DNA of 64,000 bases, from NCBI RefSeq assembly GCF_052324685.1, contig NC_135220.1, positions 2,215,216 to 2,279,215 of the forward strand, read 5' to 3'. The stretch is from Brachyhypopomus gauderio (taxonomy: Eukaryota > Chordata > Actinopteri > Gymnotiformes > Hypopomidae). A program made the translations under genes and the position numbers. The notes beneath the pieces were generated by a model, which ran no database searches, was not told the origin of the DNA, and saw only the letters and a program-made list of their open reading frames with translations. Shown here in pieces: positions 32,258-50,765 of the stretch (the stretch's first letter is position 1; every line of letters starts with the position of its first letter).

Positions 32258-35200
32258 TCATAGAGTGACTTCCTCAACGTCATCATCGAATGACATGATG
32301 GTCCTAACAGCAAGATGACTCTGAGACACACGCAGGGTGCTCCTGTTGTTGCAGAGGTCTCTGTGAGGTGTCTCCATGTTCTTCCTGCGTCCGTTCAGGA
32401 CTCCGGATAGAGGTCTGGCTGCACTGGGAAAGCTTAGGAGGTCCACATTGCCAGTTGGATCAGGAGGAGGAGAGGAGGCCCCAGAGCCAAACAGCTGCTG
32501 CATGAGGTTTGACTTCTTCTCCTTCACAAGGCCACTCAGGTCTTTCTCAGAATCTCCATCTCCTGGCAGATGGCCAGACATGTGGCTTGGGTTTCGAAGA
32601 CCAGGCCCTTCACGAGGGTTAGGTTTACCAAATGAGGGGGCGTAGCTGCCAAAGGCAAGGTGAATGTCCCGATTGGCTGTCTGTGCTCCGAGACCTCCAC
32701 TCCCTTTCCCATCCCCAGGTGTGCTTGGACGCTCACGGGGCTCGGTGAAGGTGAAGATGGAGACATTCTGGTTCCTTGACGAGGAGAACTGGGGAGGGGA
32801 GTGAATGCTTCCCATTTCACCTGAGAAGTCCGAGTCCTGGCCCTGAGTCTGCATGTCAATCTCACGCATTTTAGCCAATAGCTGCTCTTTACGCTGGCCC
32901 CCTTCCTCCTGATTGGCCTGTACCTCATGCTCTCTCATCCACTTGTCCTCCCCTCCTTGTTTATGAAACTTCATTTTCTCTTCCTCATTCTGGTTCTGGC
33001 TCCACCTCTTCCTGTCTTCATCCTCTCTGCCCCATCCTATTTCAGAGGTAAAAAAAAAAACAAGTTTTTCAGCCAAAAGTATTTAAACTTGCATACATTT
33101 GCATGTGTTCCTCAGCAAAAGCTACTATGTGTACATAGCAACTATTCTTGCTCTTCCTCAGTTTAAGACATTTTTAGTATACTTGTAGCAGAAGCTCTAG
33201 GCAATATTTCTATATTTTGGACTGTTCCTACATCTGTAAATCCAGCTGGGACTATTAGTTCCAGGCAGCTCTCAGCATCTCTCTAGTGGCGATTCTAAGC
33301 CACATCTTCATCACTGCGCATTTGTCACTGTTGAGTTTGGAATGGGGCAGCCTGTGTGACAGCTGACACCTCACTTAGCCCCTTTCCACCAAGGTTCTCC
33401 CTCTCTTCTGAGAACCTAGGTGCTATCAGAGAACTAGTCTGCGTTTGCAACTACTTTTCTGTGGGAACCTAGGGTGCATCATCAGCGGAGGCTGTTGCAC
33501 AACAGAAGTAAATGGTAGTAACAAGATGGCGCAGAGCACAGATTACTTGCTTGCATTTGTGCTGTAATGTCTGCTATCCAAAAAGCAAGCATGGATTAAG
33601 TATTTTTGATAATAACAGACCATGAAATTAAATTAATAAAATAACAACGAACAACATTAATATATCATTAAATAGTCATGGACATATATTAGCACTACAT
33701 GTTGGCTAATTTTAACATAATCAACCTAACATCATTAATGGCTGATGTGGACGGAGATGGAGGTCAGTTTCCAGTGTTGCTGTAGCTGAATTCAGCGCCC
33801 CGGTCATCTGGTTTCTGGTCCGTTACTCAGTATGCCATCGATCACAATATAATGCACTGGCAAATTACTCGGTCCAGCTCTGCTACGTGATACCCCTTAC
33901 CTCTACACCTCGACACAACCCTGCATAGCGTTACAGTTCACACTGAAGAACCTACTCTTCTCTGGTTCCAGTTAGGCACAAATTTTTAGGGTTCCAGAAC
34001 CTATTTATTTTGGTGAAAACACGATGAATGGGTCCAAATTAGGTTTGCAAATCAGAACAGTTCTTTACTGGTGGAAAAGGGCTAACTTCAACTCGCCTTT
34101 AAGAGATGTTTACATTTGCACGGCCTAAACATCCTAATGTGATATGTGGTGAAGTGTGTTAAAAATGTACTGAGCCACTCACCATTCCTTTCCCTTGTTC
34201 CATCATTCACGTTGAACACTTGATGGTCCACCCGGTCATCATCCTTTACTTTTTTCACTTCTTTCTGCATTTCATTTCGTCTCCGTCTTTCGCCATTTCT
34301 CCCCCTCTCCTGTTCAGAGGTGTTATCCATCTCTCTCTCCTGCACCTTTTCTTTCTCTCGCTCTCTCTCCATCTCCAGAATCTTCCATGCTTCATCGTCC
34401 TTCCGATTCTGCTCACTGCTCTGTGGTTCCTGCTTGAGTGTTCACAGATAAAAGAGAGAGAGAAGGAGAAAATGAGAAGAATCAGAAAAAAAGAGTCAAA
34501 GGAGAGTCAAAGAGAGAGAGACGAGAGTCAGAGGAAGAGAGATGAGTCAGAGAGAGAGAGAGACAAAAAAGACAAAGATGGAAAAACAAGAAAATGGAAA
34601 TAGCTTTGCAAATGGACATTTGTAAAGAGTTCTGCTGCTGCTTGACTGAAGGTCGTTGTCCAAAGAGAGTTCCTCCACTGCTGTGAAGTCATTAAGATTT
34701 GAGCACATACATTTTAAGGCATATATCAATCTCAGAAACTAAAGATTTTCTTAAGACTCAAAAGAAAACAATTAAAAACCATTTTGAATGACCTGAATTA
34801 AACACACAAATTATACACTGTCCAGCTTTACTTGATTAATAAAATTAAGGTCATTGATAAAAAAAGCAAATGAAACTGTTGGAAAATGACCTGTTTAACA
34901 GACAGTAAATAGAGGGAAGTGATTGAGTCAAATCAGGTGTGAGTTTAGCCCACACTGCCTTATAAAACTAAAAAAATCCATTACAATATGCACAATATGA
35001 TATGTATATGAAGAAGTCCTTGAAACATAGAAGGGCTTACAACAAAACTGAAGACTTCAGAAGCCTCCATCAGTCAAAAGTCAGGCAGATTTCTCTTTCA
35101 TTTTATTCAGTTTGTAAAGAGAAAATTCAGCATGACATAGGAGGCCCACAGAGGCCAGTGCACATGCACTCTGCATAATCCAGAAACGAGTAGCACAGAT

Positions 35201-37960
35201 CCAGTGTGACAACGAAGCGTCTGCTGGACCTCTGTGCACTTAAGAAGTCTTACATCTGTCAATGCAAAAAAATTGAGCAACCTTGGAATTTAACTTCCAC
35301 AAAAACATTACTGCCCTCCTTAAGTTTGCTACATGTTCTATGTAACTACTGAGGCAATGATCTGTTGAAGAATTTGGTAAAAAGTATTTTATTGGAGACA
35401 CTACATAAAAGAGTACATAGCACCAGACATCAATACCCAGTCCCAACTGTGAAGCATGGTGGGTCAGATATGGAGCTGCTTTGGCGCTTCAGGGCCTGGT
35501 TGGTTTACAATCATTTAGAGACCTATTTATTCCAAGCTATATGAGGAAAGCAGAATGGAAAATCAGAAAGTCTTGACTACAGTTCAATTAAAATGCTGTA
35601 CCATAATCCAAATGAGAAAGACTGAAACAGCTTCGTATAGAGGATTATGCCGGAATATTTCCTTACTTCTATACAACAGCCACAATAATTCTATACAATA
35701 ATTTGTTGGAAGTCACTACCAAATTAAAAGAGGTAAAGATAAGATTTATGAACCTTTCCTTCGATGATTTTGAAAGCATTTGTTATTTAAAACACTTTAA
35801 CAAGATAATTCATGTCAGTAAATGTTTTCATACAACTGCGCTTCTAAGAATGACTGTGACTGAGAATGTCATTACAGGACATGACAAACTCTCAATATCT
35901 CTAATTAAATCTGTGCTTTACTGAGATACTGTTCTGTTATTGATGCAACCAGTCTAAATGCATGCTAAAGGATTTTGAAAAGCTGTGCCACTGAGTTACG
36001 GCACTATCCTTACCCTGGGAGGATTATCCATAATCCAGAGCTATCTTTAACCCAAGGCTATGTTTCATGCAGCTGGATTAATGAATTAACTAGGCTACTG
36101 GTTAATCTCTGAAGTAACTAGGTTACAAGTACATTTCTACCAAGATGAGTGTCCGTGTAGCCATGCATATTGGAGAGGCAATACTAACAAAGAACACTGA
36201 TTTATTTTAAAAGAGGGGTGAAATGCCCAACAAATTAATAAGGGGTAAAAAGCTTCAGTTTTTGACAATGATTTAGGGTTTAAAAATGCTGCATGCTTGG
36301 ATACATGAGCGAATGCACTTTACTCCAACCTTTTTAATGTGATTCTTGTGATTCTGATTCAGAGCAGGCCTGTGGACCAATGGTAGTTTAAATGATCAGC
36401 AAAAAGTTAAATCAGCAAAAGTAATCAGCAATCAGGTTACTTCAGCAATCATGGGAGAAAATGAAATATATAAAGTGAAATTAAATTACTATAAAAATAT
36501 TCTAATGGTCATGGTTTCACTTTCCGTATACATGTGCATGCTATCCAACATAATTAGTATAATATCTAATGTTGTTCTTTTAAACAGCATGTCTCATCTT
36601 ACAGCTGCTATAAGCAATGTTCAGAGCTCTAGTTAACGTACCCTATTTACACTTAGCTGTTTCATGTATCAGACCACCTCCAGAAGTGGTACGAGTAATT
36701 GGATGTATAGCCATTTTAAATGTGCTCTAGAAGAACTCACACTTTTATGTGGCTCTTTCCCATCTAGATTTGATGGAGACTCTCTCCTTCTGCTGCCCAG
36801 GCGCACACGGCATAACTGGCTGGTAAGGAGAACGACCTCCTCGAGATATTTCCTGATTGTTGTAAACTATCAGGAAATTGTGCTGAATTGTTTAGTGATT
36901 ACAGAACCCAGAACAGATCTTTTCCAAACTGAAGCATCTATTTTAGTGATGGGCGACAGTTTAGTTCGTTTTTTTAATCATTTACAGCACATTTAAGGTT
37001 ACAGGTTAAGGTTTGTTTAGTTTTACTATAGCTCTGACTTGCTTGTAAAAATGCAGGATGGAGTACTTTTAAATAAGAAAGACAAAATGAAAATAGATGT
37101 TTTTCATCTGACAGCAAGTTCTTATATTCATTACTGCTCACAAAGGAATCCCCCCATCCATGTCTGATAGACCAGACTTTGCTAGCAGTGTTCTGTTTTC
37201 CTGTACCTTTTCATCATTACCACTCAAAAATCGACCACAATGTTTCAAAAAGGTACAGGGATCTGCACAACCTAAGCTCAACTCACCTCACAAGCTCAGG
37301 GCAAAAGCATACACACGCTTTCGGGAAATTTAACAAGCTTTTTCACACTGCAACTCCTGCAACCTTGTCTGGAATATAGCTCATTATATGAAGAGGCAAG
37401 GAGGCATTTATTTAAATATACATCATAATACTTGCAAAATTTAATATGGCAAAGCCCTTTGTAGAGCTCATGAATAACGTATTTGGCACTTTAATGTATC
37501 CTGTGGGTCTTCTAGAGTAGATCCTTTGGCCAGAAGTGTTCTACTGTACATGCCTGCTTTTACATTTGAATTCTGGAGCTCCTGTAGGGTCATGGCAAAA
37601 TTCTTACAGATTTGTCTCAAAGGCAAAGAGAATCGAGAAGTCTAGCAAGGCATAATTCACACCCTTACTGAAATACCGCTGCAGTCCTAATCATCAAAAG
37701 CCACAGCAGCTGTCACAGCTGAGATTCAGTCTGGATCCCACCAGTAGAGTACCCCTCTGTACTGGTACCAGTGCACCAGGGCAGCTTTGGTTTCTGTCGC
37801 AGTGAAACAGACCCACCTTCAGAGAGAGGTAGTCATCAGCGCGGCCATGAGAGAGCAACTCGGTGGCGTCAGTCACAACAGGAGGAGGGGTGGGAAAGTC
37901 CTGGGAGAGCGTCCTCGCATCAGTGGGAACTGTTTTACTGTTGCTTCTACTGGGATCTGA

Positions 37961-37995
<35 letters not shown>

Positions 37996-39153
37996 GCGCA
38001 CACACGCACACGCACACACAAGCGCACACACGCGCACACACAAGCGCACACGCACGCACACACACGCACACACACACACGCACGCCATTTATTAGATATA
38101 CTGTAGAAAGAAGACAGCAGCATAAACGTATGAGATTACAGCCAATTCTTAAAAGACATTTCTTCAGACTCATTGGTCATTGGTCAAAAGACTGTAAACA
38201 CCCCCTCGACCTTTTGTCTTGGTGGGGTTCTCTGACTCTTTCTTTGGAACTCTTCTCAACATCCTGTTAGCATAAATGTTCCTTGCATCCAGCTCCTTCT
38301 CTCTCTCCTAAAAAAAGAGGAGAACACTTACATTGCAGACAGTGGTCTATTATCAGAACACAGAACCAATAAATATGGCTTAAATATTCATTAAATTCTT
38401 TTAACGTAGATTCTCAAAATGTGGTCAGTAAGCTCACGAGGCATGCCTAGTAGACGTGCTTTGTATTTGGTCATATCAACATTTCGACTGCATTTGATTT
38501 GGTATACAAAAGGCATTAGCACCTTTAGTACGACTATTTGGCTTTGAGTGAAATTGTGGCCCATGTGAAGAAGTATATTGTTTAATAGCCACTGCCTGCG
38601 TGTGGCTGTCTAGGAGCAGAAATAGTGTGTGTGGCCAAGTACCTTTAGTTTGACACAAAGTCGGTCCACTTCTTCACGCTGAGCGTGGACTTCCTGAAGG
38701 GCTTCATGGGTTCTCCTCCTCTCACTGGCCAGTTGTCTCTGAAAGCTCCCATTATTCAACTCCATGTTCTTCTCCAACTCCTGAGAGGACAGGGCAAAGT
38801 TCAAACACACAAACATTACTATTAATGTCACCAAAGGATCTATGAGGAGACTTAAGTGAGCAGTTCTCGACAAACTCAGCAAAAACAGGAGCACAAGTCT
38901 GTTTTTTTTCTGAGAGATTAAGGGATAGACAAAATAGAACAAAAAGAGGAGAAAACAAATAAAAGGATTGTTTGTGAAAATGTGTGATGACCGTAGGAAC
39001 GTTTCCCTGGGTAGCAAGTCCCTGTGACACAACCTAACCTGTGATAACTTTTAAAAGGAGCTTGTTAATATGATGAGGATTTGAAGAGTGAAAATAAAGA
39101 TGTATATGACTGTATAAACAGAAAACAATACATACAATACATATGTGTGTATG

Positions 39154-39192
<39 letters not shown>

Positions 39193-39309
39193 ATAACAAA
39201 GATTCCAGGGTGTAACTTCTACTGCAGTGTACTGTGGAGGCAAAAATAAGTCATTTCAGACAGAGGTCCTTCATCAACTGGAAATGTGTCCTTCACAGTA
39301 ATTATGACT

Positions 39310-39394
<85 letters not shown>

Positions 39395-40113
39395 GAGGTG
39401 CATTTAGGTCAGTGAAAATGTATCAAGTAATTCTCATATGTTGCTAGTAGCTTTGGATGAAAGATGGTGGCAACCATGCTGCATTGATAGCTAGCTACAG
39501 GCCTCAATAACATATTTGGTATATGTAACTGGACCATCGGATAAATATAAGAAAATTTAGAACGTTGTTCAAGCTGTGGCAACGTTAGCCAAGGTCAGAC
39601 GAACTTTATCTGCATTTACTCAGCAAATATGAGTATTCAAAAATATTTTAAGAGAACATGGCATGAGGATGATAAACAGAGATGGACAGCATTACAGGTA
39701 GCCAACATCAGCATTTAACTTGAAATGGCAAAAATACATAAGCCTCAATATTTCAGGTGTCAGTTAATCTGTGGTGAAATTACAACTGCAGTCAACAGTG
39801 AGGTGAAATGTACAAACCAAACTTGATTTAGGCCTGATTCTCAATTCAAGTCAGTGCCACTGCTGACACAAGTCTAGAGACAAAACCTAAGAAACCTGGA
39901 GAGATTAAGCAAACAGAGCAATCTTCATACACGCTACATGTCTTACTCTTCCCATGTAGGTTAGATAGAGGGAAGGGTGGGGTCTGTGAGATATGTGAAA
40001 TGAACGTTAATATTTAATAAATCAAAATATTGCATGTTGGTTGATGTTTGCAGACCATTTTTGTGCTGTTGGGTAATGCTGACTGTTTCTGCCGGCTACC
40101 ATCAAGTATAATT

Positions 40114-40154
<41 letters not shown>

Positions 40155-41735
40155 CCACACCTTCACTCTACGCTCGCTCTCCTGCGCTCTGCTCTGCATG
40201 AGGCTCAGCTTGCTCTCCAGCTCCTCCCTCTCGCCCAGGTGCTGGGCGTCAACCAGCTGCTGCAGCTTCTGCAGCCGGGCGCGGCATCTCTGGAGGTTGG
40301 CGTCGGCCTCCCGGTGGGCGTGCTCGGCTGCACGCTCCCGCTCCCGCCCCCTGCGCAGCCTCTCGCGGAGCGAGCGCGTCTCGTTGGCGTGGCGGGCCAC
40401 CAGCTGTGCCACCTCGCCCTCCGCGTCGCCCCTGCGCTGCAGCGCCCTCTCCTGGCGGAGCTGCAACTGGCGTAGCAGGCGGTTCTCCCGCTGCAGCTCG
40501 TCTGCGTGCAGCTGCAGCTCGGCCAGCGCGTTGCGCAGCTCGCCGACCCGAAGCGCGCGCGCCGACAGCACGCGCTTGGCCACCGCGTCCGCCGCTTTGG
40601 GCGGGGCGCCGGCACCCTTGGGCAGAGCTTCCCGGCCCAGGCTCGGAGCACGCGAGCCGGTTGGATGGGGGCAATGAGGCGGAGCCTGAGGCCCTGGGCG
40701 CCGAGATGCACCTTTATGTACACCTAGAGAGGAGGAGCACGGAGATGTTGATGAATACACAAGTTCACATACCAGACTACACACATAACTATGGCACATT
40801 ATGGAAGTCGTATTTTAGCATGGTTAGTACTTCTCCAGCTGTGTCTAAGAGGCATCACTCCTCATCTTGTTTAGGTAATGTCAACGGAATTACATGGGGA
40901 ATTCCAACTACAAACCAGGAAACGGGTCAATGGTTTTGTTTTAGGCCTAACCTGTGCCACCTGCTGGCGTTGAGTGGCACTGCCAATGGAAATGTAGTCC
41001 CCGTGAATACTTTTTCTACACTTCACATATCTGTATTTTAACACTTGCAAACGGCTTGACAAACTTATCTTCTGAAACAAGAGTACTGTTACGTTTATTT
41101 TACAACCATGTAAACGAATGGGGAAAAATATCTAATGGGCTAGTTCTTATATTTGTCTAGGCTAGTTCCTGTCCCACCTTTCTGTGACAATCCATTTGTT
41201 TTGCCATGGTAACAAGAGCAAGACTCTGAAATCTCTGAATAAATAACTCCTAATTTTATTGACTGGTTTATGTGCATGTATGTCTGTGCACTGGTATGGC
41301 CTATACCGAAGGTCATGTTGTTTGTATGTGTTGTTCATAGTCACAGGTGCACGTGTAGGTACCTGGCTTCTGTATGGGGCTGCTGGCAACTCTTCGAGGC
41401 CTCTCTCCTCGTCGTGGCGATGGGGAGCCAGGCCGTGGGGACAGGGACCTCGGAGACACAGAGACGTTCTCATAATCATCAGAGTAGAAGGGCTCGTTGT
41501 CTCCATCTGAGAGCCTGTCCTGATCCTGATCCGGCTCCAGGCTCAGCTCCCTGGTTCCGGTCCAGGCCCGGTCCACCAGCAAGCTCTCAGAGTCGTCATG
41601 GAACTTCCCATCCCGTTCTCCTGAACGGAGAGGCGAGTTCTTGTTCTTCCTGTGGCTGTGGCGGGACAGGCGGTTCTGTTCCAATTCCTTTGCCTGATTA
41701 TTTTCTGAAGTGTCCGGTGCATTTGGGGAATCCAT
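32258..41735 (-). CDS. lca5: LCA5, lebercilin, ciliary coiled-coil protein, complete coding region, 7 coding exons
   Basis: Lebercilin acts at the ciliary axoneme and basal body and binds the intraflagellar transport machinery; human defects cause Leber congenital amaurosis 5. Coding exons in sense order: 41735-41363 (start MDSPNAPD), 40723-40161, 38780-38643, 38307-38211, 37956-37817, 34429-34183, 33036-32258 (stop). Phases agree throughout; the total is about 778 residues against about 700 in human. Exon 2 encodes the lebercilin coiled coil ([20 protein letters not shown], then heptad-rich Leu/Gln/Arg sequence). Exon 3 has [16 protein letters not shown] and exon 4 [15 protein letters not shown], both close to human lebercilin. 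The last exon has [23 protein letters not shown] and LMQQLFGSG and ends DDDVEEVTL, as in the family's C-terminus. Exon 2 is extremely GC-rich compared with the other exons. AATAAA on the sense strand near 31311-31306 is a candidate poly(A) signal. Confidence 0.93.
33375..34085. mobile_element. MITE-like element, about 710 bp, in lca5 intron 6
   Basis: The left end TTAGCCCCTTTCCACCA and the right end TGGTGGAAAAGGGCTAA are inverted repeats. GCAAATCAGAACAGTTC near the right end is shared with the short copy at 3994-4212. No transposase frame is visible and the target duplication is unclear. Confidence 0.6.
34430..37816 (-). other. lca5 intron 5
   Basis: A 3.4-kb intron with a purine-rich GAGA stretch at 34454-34565 and the Tc1-like fragment near 35 kb. 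No additional coding exon was recognised. Confidence 0.6.
34955..35610 (+). mobile_element. degraded Tc1/mariner-like transposase fragment
   Basis: CTGTGAAGCATGGTGGGTCA followed by GAGCTGCTTTGGCGCTTCAG and GGCCTGGTTGG resembles the conserved KHGGGS...WGCFxASGPG segment of Tc1-type transposases, with frame breaks. The limits are rough. It lies in lca5 intron 5. Confidence 0.45.
37962..38090. repeat. CA-rich microsatellite before the lca5 exon 5 acceptor
   Basis: CA with CGCA and AAGCGCA variants. On the sense strand it is UG-rich and ends six bases before the acceptor UCUCAG|AUCCC. Confidence 0.9.
39310..39391. repeat. (CA)n microsatellite, about 40 units, in lca5 intron 2
   Basis: Uninterrupted CA tract with a second shorter one at 39157-39190. 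Both are UG on the sense strand; the intron's donor is followed by sense CA repeats at 40152-40118. Confidence 0.9.
41200..41213. promoter_or_regulatory. second X-box-like motif, lca5 intron after the first coding exon
   Basis: On the minus strand GTTACCATGGCAAA matches 13 of 14 positions of the X-box consensus. It lies about 150 bp past the first coding exon of lca5. A single 14-bp match can occur by chance. Confidence 0.35.
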
Positions 41736-42319
41736 CGGTCTCCAATCTACAGCATGACCAGAAGCTGAACAAGAGAACATGAGCTGTAGATATTCATTCG
41801 ACACAATGAAAACTCCAGACTGTTTCCTACGGCACATTTGCACATCAGAGTGAGAAGGGTAATGCTACAGTAGTTAGGTGTCATCATTTGAAATCACTTG
41901 ACTTAAATATAACCAATCTAGAAATTGTCTGCTATCACCGTGACAACAGATGAAAGACCTGTGATGACCACAGCGCTTGAGAGGTGTGTGTGGGTGTGTG
42001 AGCAAGTGTCTGTGCACATTTGTGTGTCTCTTTACATGATTACAACTGGCCTACAAGAGCTTTGACAGAATCGTGACGTGACTCACAAAACAGTTAAATA
42101 TGAGCCCTGCGAGAGGATTAACAAAGATTTGTACCCACCCACCAATATTCCGTGTTTCAAAAAAGCATAAAACACAGCAACAATAATAACAATTCACTTA
42201 AACAACATACTCCTAATCCTGAAACACCAAATGTACAACCAAGTTGTCCACCAAAGTGTCCAGAAAGCACCGTGGCTATTCAAATCTGCCAACACAATCT
42301 GTTAGAACAAGAATGACCT

Positions 42320-42425
42320 TTATTTTTTATTTAATTTTACTAATTTGACCTTTATTTATACAGGTTGTCCCATTGAGACTTGGCGTCTCATTTACAAAAG
42401 AGACCTGTACTTCAGGTGATAATGC
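42320..42425 (-). mobile_element. LINE 3'-tail fragment
   Basis: On the minus strand TTTGTAAATGAGACGCCAAG followed by TCTCAATGGGACAACCTG and TATAAATAAAGG matches the same kind of LINE 3' tail as at 24.6 kb. It lies in an lca5 5' intron. Confidence 0.5.
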
Positions 42426-43536
42426 ACATCAGGTTTTCTGTGGGCCTCTTGTACATGCCACGGACACTAGGATCAAGACTGGCCTCTTAATGACACTAAT
42501 TATGGTGATGGAACACCAGTAAGTGAGAAATTGGGAACAGTTGGATTCTTCAGATCCAGAATTTCAGGTTTTTGCCCCATATTTACTCTCCAGCCAACGT
42601 CCGACCCAGCCAAGTTTGGCCCTTAAAATGTAATGGTTTCTCTGCAGTAATGATGCAGGATCAATGCACCAACAGAGGAAACGAAACATAAGGGCTAATC
42701 TCAGGCATCAGAGTACTACTTGAATTTAAACTGTGCTACACACGTGTCTTTAAATGGGTGATACAACCCATCTAGTCATTTAACTGTGGTTATGTAGAAA
42801 ACTAGAGATGGGGCTCACCAGGACAATGGCAAATCCAGGGCAGGTTTTAATCACTTTGGTATGAAGAGGTTTGAGGGTAGCCTGGTTAGCTGAAAGCTTA
42901 AGGCTAGACAACGGTAGCAATAGAAAAAAAGATTTTTTTTTACTCCATTAAATTATAAACTGCTATTTTAGACACTGCATAAAATCATTAAGCACTTCCA
43001 CTGAAACCCCATGATCTAGACAGCTAGTCAGATACACTGTCGTTGAGTTAGCTACAGGTGTGAAAATGAAAACCCAACACTCTCCCATCACCTGTTTAGA
43101 ACAAGCCAAAGGTTCCATCACATGAGATCATATAGAATATACCAACTACCCAACTAGTGGTGTTATATGAAAATGAACCGTGTGAACAAGTCGACAAAAA
43201 CGAGCTAGCTAGTTAGATAATGTAGCAGATGTGGAGGTTTGGATAACTAGCCGGACCGGTACCGTTAGCTAGTTAACGTTCTCCATACTCACTTAAAGCG
43301 AACAACGATTCTGCTTTGAAACAAACTTCTCACGTTTCCCAAGTTCTTCTCAGGTGTCCATATATCTTCTTATCGTCGATAATCACAGATGTTCGCTCGG
43401 CTAAGTCACTTGGACAGTTAGCTAACTAAGTTGGCTAGTGGAGTTAGCCAGCTAGTGAGGCACTAAACATCCAGGATTATGTTAGACACAGCATACAAAA
43501 AGCCAGTCGGAAAACTCACGTACCTACAACACTCAC

Positions 43537-43690
43537 CGGGCTTTTCTCAAACAGAGAACGACGGCGGTTCGTTGTCTTTTAATCAAACAAGTTTAACTTG
43601 AATCAACGTTTATAAGAGGATGTGTCTAACCTAACAGATCTGGGCTAATGTGAACCCACGGTTCGCGAGCTGATAAGAACGGCGTGGGAG
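43537..43690 (-). other. lca5: probable non-coding first exon of lca5
   Basis: The exon with the lca5 start codon begins at 41764 after TTGTTCAG, 29 bases before the ATG, so an upstream 5' UTR exon is expected. On the minus strand a near-consensus donor CCCG|GTGAGT occurs at 43537/43536, just inside the CpG-rich promoter segment. The 5' limit is a guess. Confidence 0.5.
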
Positions 43691-43696
43691 TGACGC

Positions 43697-43710
43697 CTCG
43701 CCATAGCAAC
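43697..43710. promoter_or_regulatory. RFX-type X-box at the lca5 promoter
   Basis: The sequence CTCGCCATAGCAAC matches 13 of 14 positions of the X-box consensus GTHNYYATRRNAAC used by RFX factors to drive ciliary genes. It lies about 160 bp upstream of the predicted non-coding exon donor of lca5, in the CpG-rich start region (about 43660-43790). lca5 encodes a ciliary protein, so the motif fits its regulation. Confidence 0.6.
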
Positions 43711-43830
43711 CTCTCTCGGACGCGCGCGGAATAATTGAAACGCGCAGCAGCAGCCACAGCGACGAGCTCGCGTTCAACGCCATCACTCGGTTACGTAATG
43801 CATATCCACTTTTGAAATAATACAATGCGC

Positions 43831-43973
<143 letters not shown>

Positions 43974-44014
43974 GAGGTCCACTAGGTTAGCTAATTGTTT
44001 ATTAGCTAATTGTT

Positions 44015-44115
44015 TTCAGATCCATAGTAATAATAATATTAATAATAATAATACATTTTATTTATATTGCCCTTTACATCGCAGGATCTCAAAGGGCTAC
44101 AGGTTAAAAAGGGGA
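44015..44115 (-). mobile_element. SINE/LINE 3' tail fragment
   Basis: On the minus strand GCCCTTTGAGATCCTGCGAT, then GTAAAGGGCAATATAAATAA and a TTA-repeat tail, resembles the common fish retroelement 3' end. Confidence 0.5.
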
Positions 44116-44359
44116 GAAACAAATATGTCATTTGTAATAAAAATAAGTAGTTTAAAACATTTATGAGTTAAAAATAAATTAATAAATAAATGTCACAGAA
44201 TTAGGCTGTAGCCTACGCTATGCTTTATAACACATATTAAAAAGTGAACCTGTGAAAGTCAACGTCTTCTTTTAATGTAAACTACACTTCCCAGCATTCA
44301 TTTCTCATTTGTTTCGACCCATGGGACAGGCGATGTGAGTTCCCTGCGTGCCTGTTGGG

Positions 44360-44430
44360 GGAGTCAAGTGCACATATGCCTTGACTCCGTTATTGCGATA
44401 TAAATACCGGGGGGCGCGTTCATTTAATTT
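44360..44430 (+). promoter_or_regulatory. sh3bgrl2: sh3bgrl2 core promoter: inverted repeat plus TATA box
   Basis: A canonical TATA box TATAAATA lies at 44399-44406, so transcription should start near 44430, about 105 bases before the ATG. Eleven bases upstream of it is a perfect 9-bp inverted repeat: GGAGTCAAG at 44360-44368 and CTTGACTCC at 44380-44388, with an 11-base spacer. Each arm holds an AP-1-like GAGTCA/TGACTC core. This could be a dimeric operator-like site. Confidence 0.6.
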
Positions 44431-44536
44431 AATGGCACACTCTTTTCCGCCACGTAAAGACGACAACACCGTTACTCATCCGTCCGCTGGGTGAGGGAGA
44501 GGTATAGTGAATCTGAGCAGTGAAGCGAGGGTTAGG

Positions 44537-50585
<6,049 letters not shown>

Positions 50586-50721
50586 AGTGCTCCGTCTGGA
50601 CCCGAGCACTGTGCCAATCACAACAGTTTTCCTGATGTATCACCCGAGAGCACTAAGAAATTTTGCCAAACACCTTAAAAAGATGCTGTCTACCAGGAGA
50701 GACCTAGCTAAGAGATTACTG

Positions 50722-50765
<44 letters not shown>

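Noticed and set aside
40048-41041. Plus-strand open frames of about 210 codons rich in Ala, Arg and Ser.
   Set aside because: They are shadows of the GC-rich lca5 exon 2 on the opposite strand, which matches lebercilin and splices in phase.
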